Of a stretch of 64,000 bases of DNA, positions 34,830 through 44,395 are shown piece by piece. Within the stretch, counting starts at the first letter, position 1. The number at the start of each line of letters is the position of its first letter. Made by a program: the position numbers and the translations under genes. Location: the NCBI RefSeq assembly GCF_008831285.2, contig NC_045150.1:5840001-5904000 (forward strand). Direction: 5' to 3'. Below the pieces are notes generated by a model, which made no database searches, had not been told where the DNA came from, and was given only the letters and a program-made list of their open reading frames with translations. Source of the stretch: Nymphaea colorata. Its lineage: Eukaryota; Streptophyta; Magnoliopsida; Nymphaeales; Nymphaeaceae.

Positions 34830-36642
34830 TAGCATCTCGTCCTGTAATTATTTTCTGCTCCTTTCATCATGCTCAAGTTTTTATTCTTGTGGGAATGGTT
34901 TCCAGAAAAGGTGGAGTGAGAAGTGGAAATTTAGCATTAGGGGGGTTAAAGATTGGCTGTTTGTTCATGTATCAAATTACAACGATCTTTTGACCATATA
35001 GACTGGATATGTTCTCATAGCGTCTGTTCTGGGGTGCAATTTGTATAAAAAATGAAAAAGAAAAAAAAAAGAAGAGGCTTCGTTTGTGCTTGAGTGATCC
35101 CAGTTCCAGTACATTTCATGTCCCACACATTTCATGTCCCACATCTTGTGTGTTAAGAGGAACTCTTTTTAGTTGCCTCTCATCAGAACCAAAGTTTGTT
35201 TGAGGTGAACTTATTATTGTTCATTTAGCTTCACAAAATCATGAGAGTCGTTTGATTTAGTGACCCAGAGTGGTTATGTATGGAGGTGTTTAGCTACTAG
35301 ATATTTAACTCGATAGTTATCAGATCTCCTCACTCTCAGAAAGATGTCAGCAGCGAATGCTTTCAATGTACTTAAAAATTTTGGTTTACTCGGGGGAGCG
35401 TAACCATGAAGATGTTCTTAAAGAATACATGAATATCTGAGTAAGGGAAAATTATTTTTTTCGTATCATATTTTTAGATGACATAACGGTCGAAGGAGGT
35501 GATGTTTAAGAACTTTCTGTTATTATCGTCTCCGAAGCTCTCGTGACTACTATTTTTAGTCGTGTCTATACTTAATTAGACGGACCTTGGCTCTAATACC
35601 ATACCTCCCAACGAGCTTATTATGCTGTTATGCTTTACGCTGTTTTTAAGCAAATCTGTCCCTATAAATGCTTTCTACATGGCAAAAATACACAGAAATT
35701 TGAGTCTAGCAACCCAACGTCGTCTTTTATTAAATCAACTGTGTGAATCACATCAAAAGTCTTGTTTCAGCTGCAGCTTGCAACTACTATGTCTCAGGGC
35801 CTCGGGGGTGCTTGCAGATAAAGCCTCTGCCAACGCTTTTACTATAAGAACTAACATAATAAGGTTCTACACAACCAATGGTGAAAAGCACGACACCAGT
35901 AGAGGGTTGAGACCATTCATCTTAGATGTTATTTACATATTTAGCTGCATTGTAAACTGTAGTAAATAATGTCGGGGACATGCATGAATTCCAACGTAAT
36001 TTTAACATCCTCAAGACGGTCCCTCCATAAGCACATTTATATGAGCTTTAAGTAGTATGTGAGATGTCGACGTTTCACATTGAATTTATGTCTGATCTTT
36101 CACTCTTTTTTTTCAATCTTCTTTTTGACATGCATGACTTGGGATAAATCGAATGAAGGGACTTATCACTCCGGCCAGCAGTGTAAAATGCCGAGGATAA
36201 TCCTCCACCTCCAGGGGCTGGGTAAGTTTACTTTAGCTGTAGATTAAATAGACGGGTGAACATCCATGGGATTCCAACCAGCAACTCTCCGACCAGCTAT
36301 GTCAGAACCCTTAAAGCTAAAGTCAAATGCAGTGGTTTCTCTTAATGGATCAAAAATGGACTCAAAGCAGCCCAACCGACTATACTTATTAGGTGGCTGG
36401 ATCGACAAAATGAAATCACAATTTTATTCCAATATAACTCAAAGAGATCATGTTTAACAAAAACACTTGTAAGATGTGCTGCGTTCTTGATGCATTGTGG
36501 GGCCAAGTCGGTCACATATTCGATTCTAGCACAGAGGCTCGGGTCCCCACATCAAGGTCCAATTGCATGTGATATTATTTGAAACGGAAGCTCGACTGCC
36601 AGATGCCAGCCAGGCTCAAGTTTCCTTTGCTTAGGTCTTTTT
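34830..36642. other. Region downstream of VPS60
   Basis: The first few hundred bases should contain the VPS60 3' UTR. GGCTCTAATACCAT near 35590 looks like the complement of a degenerate initiator-Met-tRNA primer-binding site, so an LTR-element remnant is likely. No gene is recognised. Confidence 0.4.
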
Positions 36643-37021
36643 TGTTAGGAACAACACAGAAAACTTTCCTCTCACACTCTCAAGAGGGGGTTAGAAGCAA
36701 CAAGGAAGAAAACAACGATTTACGTGGTTCGGAGCAATAATCTCCTACGTCCACGGTCACACAGATCTCTTGTATTCTCTCTCTTAGAAGAACACACATA
36801 GACACTCTCAGCAGCGGCCATCCTCAAAACATAAGGATTAGGGCAAACCCGCATTTGTACAAAATGACCCATATGCCCTTACATGAAGAAAAAAATTTCC
36901 TGAGGGGGCTAACGCCCCCGAACCCCCAAGCAAGGGGGCGTTGCCCCCCTGCAACCCCCAGCCAACTTACCGCGGTATTGCAAATGAGTGTCCAGTATGG
37001 ATCAACTTCCATACACCAACA
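36643..37021. mobile_element. Solo LTR of an LTR retrotransposon
   Basis: A 379-bp unit begins TGTTAGGAAC and ends CACCAACA, with TG...CA termini. It is flanked by T-rich pentamers: TTTTT on the left and CTTTT on the right, or CTTTT on both sides if the start is moved one base. Internally it has the ACGTGGTTCGG and CTACGTCCACGG motifs that I associate with plant Copia LTRs. No second LTR, PBS or coding DNA adjoins it. A strong GC hairpin lies inside: AACGCCCCC at 36911-36919 pairs with GGGGGCGTT at 36934-36942. Confidence 0.65.
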
Positions 37022-38095
37022 CTTTTGAGCAACTAAGGGATAGAGGGAAACAATTATCTAATCATGGAAATTAACAATTTACTCGGCAGACACTTGGAGC
37101 AGTCAAACTTATCATCTGTAGTGATATACTCATATCAAGATCATAGAACCATGATTTACTTGGCTGAGATCGCAGACTTTTGTGATTTATCAGTTAGAAA
37201 TTGTCGGCCAATAATCTACTCAACTGGTAGGTGACGATGTATTTAGGTTGACAATTTAGGACTTTGTGATTGTTGTAAGTCCATACACAGAAAACACATA
37301 AAATCAGGTTCATCTTAAATTTTCAAAATATGGTAAACTAGACCCTATCTAGGAACCTGATTAGCCATGCTCATGGTGAGTATGGAAAAATCTTTTGCAA
37401 TGAAATGCATTATTAAGTTACATTTATATGGAAAATCAAGATTCTGGTGACACCCAGTCACTAAAAGATAAGATGGTTTCAAGATGCCTAAATCTTTCAA
37501 TTTAATTTGCAAAGAAAGAGAACTACTAATGAGCCATGAAAGTGCAAAGGAAAATCATTGTATTAACTAAAGGAGAAAGGTATGTACATATTCAAGGAAA
37601 TACAATGACATAACGAACAAGAGCTCATGTTATAGGTCTCACTCACTTCACCACACCATCTGCTTGTACGAGAACTACAAAGTTAGAATCGAAAATCAAG
37701 CCATATTCAAATACTCAATAGCTACATTAGGTACATATCACAACCCTTCGTTCTTTAGTACTCTCAAGGATAAGATTCATTCAGCATAGGATCCGGCAGC
37801 CTAACAGCTCGCCGTCACATATTGGAAAAGCCAATTTTGACTCGACCAGTATACGAAGCAATGTAGGTACACATGACAACAAAATAAAAAATCATATTGG
37901 TAGAAACATCTGAGGTTATTGTATTAAAACAAACAGAAACGATTTGTCTGCTCTCATTGAGGAAATAGTTGCTACTTATGTACCCTAAATATTCCTTTCT
38001 ATCTCGTGGAAGAAACTGAGCATTCGGAACAAGTCCACGTAAACCATGTTAAAAATTGCTCTGTTGTTTTACTTCCAATTAGTTTGAGTTCAACT
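37022..38095. other. AT-rich DNA, possibly including a decayed Copia LTR
   Basis: No gene is recognised. Because a primer-binding-site-like sequence follows at 38101, the bases just before it may be the 3' end of a decayed 5' LTR. Its boundaries could not be set. Confidence 0.35.
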
Positions 38096-38100
38096 TTCTA

Positions 38101-38880
38101 TGGTACCAGAGCTCGAAATCCTTCAACTGAAGGTGTGTTTTGTTGAATCATGGGCTCATGGCATCACCTAAAAATTGTGGAAGCAGTGGAAATACTAACT
38201 TAGAGTCGATCTCCTCTACTACGACTCCCCTAGGTCTGAAACTTCATATTCTGCCTGCCACTGCAAACTATTGGAGAGTCCATTGTTGCCTCTTCTTAAG
38301 AGCAAGAATGGATCCAAATCAAGACAAAGCATGATGAATAGCACCGTCTTGATCAATTTCTGTTAAGTTGGCTTTTCTCATTGTTAACACCTATTCACAG
38401 GCATGTTGTTGGCTATGGTACACCATGTGAGGTTTGGGCAGTGTTACATAAAATGTACACTGCCCTCTGTCGAAAGGGCCTTATTTCTCATATTTTGTCT
38501 ACGGCTTCCGAAGATTGATGTGAATACTTGTGTTGATCCTATTTACCCTTGAGGGCGTGTTTGGAATGCTACTTTCACATGAAGCACAAATGCCAATTGT
38601 TGGTGCAGCTGATCGTAGTACTGCAAGTCTTATGTTCAAGCCAAATCGAAATACTGGTAACTGCAGCAAAAAAAATGGAGGGAATCAAGGAGCAAGAAGT
38701 TCTGGTCGATCACAAAACAGAACTATGAACCGCATGGTATGTTGCAATCAAGGCCACATCTCTACTAATTAATTGTCTTACGACATGTCAAATTTGTGAA
38801 AAGCGAGGCACAATGCCTTCAAATGCAAGCGATTTCTATCCTCCGAGACTAAGAGTCGATTCCAGAAGCCTGTGAAGCTG
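38101..38880 (+). mobile_element. Copia-type gag remnant with primer-binding site
   Basis: TGGTACCAGAGC at 38101-38112 is a one-base variant of the initiator-Met-tRNA primer-binding site. Downstream, the plus strand retains a Copia-like gag C-terminal region. Near 38565 it reads MLLSHEAQM, then an Asn/Gly/Ser-rich stretch, then broken zinc-knuckle words (CCNQGH near 38740, CQICEKRG in another frame near 38790, AFKCKRF near 38820). Stops and frameshifts make it non-functional. No protease, integrase or RT follows. Confidence 0.6.
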
Positions 38881-39091
38881 CTTTAGATATCAAAGAGTGG
38901 CGGTTGACACATATACTGTAGGGCATTCTTCCATATTCCATCAAATATTAGTAGCATGGCAAGTCAAAGCACTTAGCATATGCAGTGATAATGGGAAACT
39001 GGGAAATGGATCTGACCTCCAAACAAAGGTATTAAAATGAGGCAACCCTTCTCATGGGCGCAAATGAGTAGGAACTTTACTTTACTGCTTG

Positions 39092-39405
39092 TAAGGATGT
39101 CAATGGATCTGATTTGAATAGGATATACTTTTAATCGTATCCACTTTTTTGGATAATTCACATATTCGGATTCAAATACAAACAAAAAAAATCCTGAATC
39201 CAATTTCATAATTTATATCTGATCCAAATCTCACTTTTACATTCATATCTAAATCTGAAACCAAATCTGATTGTGTACTTATGTATAACTGAATCTGACT
39301 CCAATCCGATTTCTTAATTGGATATTAATTTTTTTTTCTATGTTCATTTTTTTCGGAATAATTCAGTCAGATATTTGATTGAAATTGGATATACTAACAT
39401 CCTTA
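39092..39405. mobile_element. hAT-like MITE of the AATCCGA word family
   Basis: The left end, TAAGGATGTCAATGGATC, is the approximate inverse of the right end, GATATACTAACATCCTTA. The interior is built of degenerate AATCTGATCCAAATC words. No convincing 8-bp target duplication was found, so the boundaries are provisional. Related pieces lie at 2085-2300, 6789-6930, 45970-46350, 55620-56030 and 57060-57215. Confidence 0.5.
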
Positions 39406-39409
39406 GAGA

Positions 39410-40100
39410 GATACGAAACTTTGGGACTTTGGCTTTTGTGGGCGAAGTGTATCTTGGATTTTTGGCATCAACGAATGAGACACATCCTTCAAAATCACAA
39501 GACGAATAAGACATACATACTCAGCCATAGATGCTGCAATCAGTTCTTATTTGGTCGTATATTTGCATTTAGGATACCTAAATGAAGGCAGCCAATCTAC
39601 ATAAGCCTCCAATAGTCATTTACGATTCACTCAATCACAATTAACAGCATTGACAGCTAGAGGGTTTCTTTATCTTTTCCTTTCTAATCAAGAATAAGGC
39701 GCTAGTCAAATGAACAATCATGGCAACCTGCACATGGGGGCGTTCAAGCTGGTGATATGCAACATTTGGTGCACAAAAAATTGCATGTAGTATAATGACC
39801 AAAATACCCTTAATCAGTAAAAAAATCCCTACCCAAAAAGATAGCGAAAAAGTTAATAGTTCAAATAAATATATATATTTTTTAAAGATCCACAAAATAC
39901 CCCAACTTTCCCCTTCATTTCTTTTGGTCAAGGAACATGCACCAATGGATTTTAGGGTATTCTGGACATCTCTGAAAAAGAAATGGACTGTTTTCCTCAT
40001 TTAATTTACTTTTCCATGGCTTTGTCTTGGTGGGGATGGGAGACCTGCAGGGGTCAGATTCAGTGGTCAGCACGTTGTGTGATCTGTCAAACCATTTCCT
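39410..40100. other. Intergenic repeat DNA
   Basis: Holds short words that suggest a decayed element with near-inverted ends (ATGCAACATTTGGTGCAC near 39757 and ACATGCACCAATGGATTT near 39935). No gene is seen. Confidence 0.35.
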
Positions 40101-40103
40101 TTA

Positions 40104-40320
40104 GGTTGCGTTTGATATCCTTGGATCTAAGATCCGCTGCTGTGTAAAAAAGTGTGTTTTGAGAGATCCTCAATTTAAACAAACTGAGGTGGTAGCATGG
40201 ATTTTAAGTTCATGCTATATGCTATATGTTAAAAACCATGGATTTAAGGTCAGATGGGGGCTGGTTTGATCTTAAATCCATGGATCTGAGATCCACTACT
40301 GCAGTGAAACAAACACAACC
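40104..40320 (+). mobile_element. Tourist-like (PIF/Harbinger) MITE, copy 2
   Basis: A 217-bp element with TTA on both sides (40101-40103 and 40321-40323). Its terminal inverted repeats are GGTTGCGTTTG and CAAACACAACC. It has the same length as, and internal similarity to, the copy at 168-384 in the opposite orientation. No coding capacity is seen. Confidence 0.8.
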
Positions 40321-40323
40321 TTA

Positions 40324-41580
40324 AAGAGGTTATCTAAATCTATTCTATATACACTTTTCCTGATAATTGATCCATGACCACCACAATGAGACCTATGAAT
40401 GGCGCTTTACTAAAATAAAGCAGAAGCTCATAATATGTCTAAGAAAGAAACAAGCTGGTCACTGAAACACTTATATGGATGCTTAAGGGAGAGATCGATT
40501 CAACATATGGAAGGTCCTTTTTCGTAGAAGGAAATCACTAACACAGGCTGGTCGATTGGATTATGTAGAAGAAGATGGTTCATGACAAGCTTGAGTAGAA
40601 AATAGGCAACACAGATCAGAAGATCAACATTTATCATCATCATCAAATTGTTTGGATGGTTTGCATTTGTGAAGCCTGGATTCAGCCTTGTCAGTATCCC
40701 ATGAACTTGCAACTGCTTGTATTGTACTCTATCTGCTTTCCTTCATCAGCACTCTCATTGCACGATCTTTTGGTTCCCCACAAGAATTCCTATCGAAACT
40801 GTGGCTAGGTGACCGTCTGAAACTGGAAAAAGTTTATAGATAGGATCATCCAATCCTTGTCAGATGCATAGATGCCGCCAGATAACTAAAATTTAATAAT
40901 ATGTAGATAAAAATTTGTCACTATATGAGCATTAATTAGCGGCAGTTTATGATGCAATGACGATTTATGATGCTTTAACAATGTTTTAAGTTTCTTTTAG
41001 CGAACAATTTTTAAAATCTTTATCAATTCCACAACAATCTAGCATCTGCCAGCATTGGCTTTTTTTTTATATTACATAATATAGTGAACTATGAAATTCA
41101 CATGGTCATTCATCATTTGTCTGATGAAATTTATGAGAAGCTCACAGACGAAGCAAGACGGGTGGACAGCTGTGGAGATGTTGGCAGTTTACAGCTTGGC
41201 AAGCAATGAGGCTCACGAGGAATGGCATACTCTATCGCAGGAAATGATTGGATTTGAGAAGATTGATGTTGGAAATCTTATTTGATGTTTCAGTTTTGTA
41301 TCGGGGAAATAAATACGCCTACCCACGAAAGTTTGTTCTTAACCTTTGTTTTTAAAGCTTCACTTGATGTTTCGTGTTGTATAAGCTCTCTCTCTCTCTC
41401 TTTTGAAGTTCTACTTTCAAATTTTCTAACGGACATCACAACAACCATTGTGACAGCTTTTTGGCGCCACGATCTTATCTCTAATTTTACTCATCACATT
41501 TGCATCTGATAGTTTGTATGTTTTATGTCCATTGCTCTTTGATGTTTTTCGTTGAAATGAATTCGTTTTCAACTCTAGCT
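40324..41580. other. AT-rich intergenic DNA
   Basis: No gene, RNA gene or clear element is recognised. A CT-rich stretch lies at 41385-41402. Confidence 0.4.
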
Positions 41581-41585
41581 CTCTC

Positions 41586-42280
41586 TATAACACCCCAAAA
41601 GTTTAGTCCCGTATCGAAGATTGTTCTTCAAGGACTTATAAAGGGAGGCTTTAATGAGATGATTGTCTTGGTTCCTAGCCTTTTTGAGGTTGGATCCGAA
41701 ACTGCTAGGGGGCGGGTTGAGATCTGGGGGCCCGAGCCCGGGAGTGGATCGGGTTCTTATAGTGGTATCAGAGCCGGTTCAACACTCGGACCTGGGGTCC
41801 CACACGAGCGGACGCGTGTGCTTTAAGGGGGGTAGATTGTAACACCCCAGAAGTTTAGTTCCGTATCCAAGATTGTGAGGGATCTTCAAGGGCTTATAAA
41901 GGGAGGCTTTAATGAAATGATTGTCCTGGTTCCTAGCCTTTTTGAGGTTAGATCCGAAACTGCTAGGGGTCTGTCGAACCAAGGGCCCGAGCCCGGGAGT
42001 GGATCGGGTTCTTATAGTGGTATCAGAGCCGGTTCAACACTCGGACCTGGGGTCCCACACGCGCGGACGCGTGCTTTAAGGGGGGTAGATTGTAACACCC
42101 CAAAAGTTTAGTTCCGTATCCAAGATTGTGAGGGATCTTCAAGGGCTTACAAAGGGAGGCTTTAATGAAATGATTGTCCTGGTTCCTAGCCTTTTTGATA
42201 TTGGAACTGAAACTGCTAAGAGGCGGGTTGGGATCCGTCGAACCTTGGGCCCGAACCCGGGAGTGGGTCGGGTTGTTATA
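41586..42280 (+). mobile_element. Concatenated miniature LTR retroelement (TRIM-like), LTR-I-LTR-I-LTR
   Basis: Three similar LTRs (41586-41761, 41838-42016, 42091-42280; 176, 179 and 190 bp) are separated by two tiny internal domains of 76 and 74 bp. Each internal domain starts with the 18-base primer-binding site TGGTATCAGAGCCGGTTC (41763-41780 and 42018-42035), complementary in type to initiator Met-tRNA. Each ends with the polypurine tract AAGGGGGGTAGAT (41825-41837 and 42078-42090) directly before the next LTR's TGTAACACCCC. There is no coding sequence. CTCTC occurs at both outer borders (41581-41585 and 42281-42285) and may be the target duplication, although the site is CT-rich. The outer ends read TATAAC and GTTATA, probably decayed TG and CA. 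Confidence 0.85.
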
Positions 42281-42798
42281 CTCTCTCTCTCTCATAGTTT
42301 CCTTTTCTGACTAGCACGCAGTTCATTTTTAGGGTTTTCCTTAAATAATTACATGGATTCAATTTACATGCTTAAAAACCTACGTGTCAATGTTTTTTGA
42401 ACATGTAATATGAGTTTTAGAAGCCAAAAATGTTCATACTGCATGTAGAGGTTAAAATCTTAGCTGTACATTTTAAAATTTTCATTTTGCATTAATGTAT
42501 GATCTTTTTAATGTCAAGGTCAGGTCACAAGGTAAATTACAGAGAAAATGAGTAAAATATGTAAAAAACTAGGCATGTTTAAAGCCAGTCCAGAGCTATC
42601 CAAATCCTACAGAGACTGTCTGAGTTTTACATGTATTTTTTCAGTTGATAAAGGAGATAGACATAAGCAAAAGCCACCTCATTTAGAAGCGGAGCTTGAA
42701 AATTGTAGTTAAAGGGCAACAGATACAAAATTTTACATTTTTATGGGGCAACAATATGTAACTAAGAAAAATTGTTCAAAATGATTAATAAAAATAAG

Positions 42799-42845
<47 letters not shown>

Positions 42846-43490
42846 CGTGTAAGTAGTTGCTCACATGTAGCCCACACTATCTCCACCCTATTCCTCTTAC
42901 TTCCCCTTTGAAATCCATTTTCACTCCTCAATCTTCGAGGTTCAGGGCTGCTTCAGGACATCTGTGAGCATATGGTAATACATTTCATGCACATGCCATC
43001 ATTTAAGAGGAGTAACACCAATAAAAATCAAGAATCATTTACATATGCCTCAAACCAATCAGTTATGGTACGCCCCTTGAAGCAAGATGGATATAGACGA
43101 ACAAGTTAGAAGTGTAAGCATCGGTTGTCTGAATTTGGTATTACATATTCTATATTTGTAACATATATAAGGAAAAACAAAAAAAAAGTACTTTATATAA
43201 AGACTCAAACATAAATATGCCTTCAATGAGGTTTTATGATCTCTTTCTTGGAAGGATTTATCTTAACAGACAATTACGTTGTCAACAGGAGTTCATTTTC
43301 TTGTAGAGGGGACCATATTACTCGAGTGTCTTGCGAAGAACGCGAGCTCTGCTCGAGCTCTACCCGATTTCAAGTTCATTAGATCAAATTCGTCTCAGCC
43401 GGATTAAGCTCGAGCCGAGCTGAGCTGAGCTGAGCATTTCATTAAAAAAAGCAAGTTTTTAAAGAAATAGGAAGCATTGAGACTTGAACA
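42281..43490. other. Intergenic DNA with a long poly-T run
   Basis: No gene is seen. A run of about 39 T lies at 42803-42841. 43325-43440 belongs to the CTCGAG-type dispersed repeat family (GAGCTGAGCTGAGCTGAGC near 43417). Confidence 0.5.
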
Positions 43491-44390
43491 TGTTGGGATT
43501 TCTCCCCATAACGCATATACAAAATCAAACGTATATACCCTGCCGGCCATCACCTCTCCCTGCCGTCGCCTTCCCAGCCGTCTCCTTTTCGTTCTTCTTC
43601 CTCTTTCGTGTCTGCGACGAAGGCGCGGAGGGCACCCAACGGCGTGGGTGCCGCCGGCAGGAACGCGCCGGAGGCTTGCCGTTGGCCAACGGCAACCGAC
43701 GACCACCGATCCAGCGTCTTGTTCTCCGATCCTCTTGAGTCCACAGACGGCTGCAACGGAAGCCCGACGGCTTCCGTCGCACGCCCTCAACCAAATTTTT
43801 TTTTATTTTTTTTGAAAAACTTGCAGCCGAAGAACCAAATGGGGAACATCCGAGGGAAGAACGCACAAAAAAAAAAACCATCCAAAAGATCAACGATTCA
43901 ACAATGAGCATAGGCTCTGATACCAAATGTTGGGATTTCTCCCCATAACGCATATACAAAACCAAACGTTTATACCCTAAACAGGATCATGCTCTTGCTA
44001 AATCATTGAAATAAACGAAACTTTAAACTGAAGTGGAAGCGTACCTGAATCCATCTGATCTGGTGCACGAGAAGATCGCAGCAGGGTCTTCCAGGGTACG
44101 TGCGCGTGAGGTCTCTCTCAGATGGGGAAGAGAAAACCCTAGAAACCAAAAGCAACTGTTCGTACGACCCCAGGGACCACTACCATTATATAATGAGGAC
44201 AATTACGGATTCCACCCATCAAAGAGTCCGTAATTGCGTACTGGTATCTATACATTTTAAAATTACCCCATACCATCTAAAATGACGTAATATCCCGAAA
44301 TGTAATCACTTAAGCGGATATTTACATTAAGACAGCCATAATGTTTGAAATTCCTCATAGACATATGCCGGCCCACCAAATGATCTTACA
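43491..44390 (-). mobile_element. Non-autonomous LTR element with GC-rich internal segment
   Basis: A ~900-bp insertion is flanked by a perfect 5-bp direct repeat GAACA (43486-43490 and 44391-44395). Read on the minus strand, a complete 5' LTR of 463 bp (44390 down to 43928; TGTAAGATC to TCCCAACA) is followed two bases later by the primer-binding site TGGTATCAGAGC (43925-43914). A ~370-bp internal segment comes next, then only the last ~50 bp of a 3' LTR (43540-43491), which matches the end of the 5' LTR with few changes. The internal segment 43541-43800 is strongly GC-rich, unlike its surroundings. It does not resemble gag or pol and may be captured host DNA. The PPT and most of the 3' LTR are lost. 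Confidence 0.75.
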
Positions 44391-44395
44391 GAACA

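Noticed and set aside
41763-42035. Reading the TGGTATCAGAGCC sequences as tRNA genes
   Set aside because: They are only 18-base tRNA-complementary primer sites between LTRs; no cloverleaf is present.
43404-43965. Arg-rich frames on both strands in the GC-rich segment
   Set aside because: They overlap in opposite directions within the retroelement interior, and none shows a domain; composition alone explains them.
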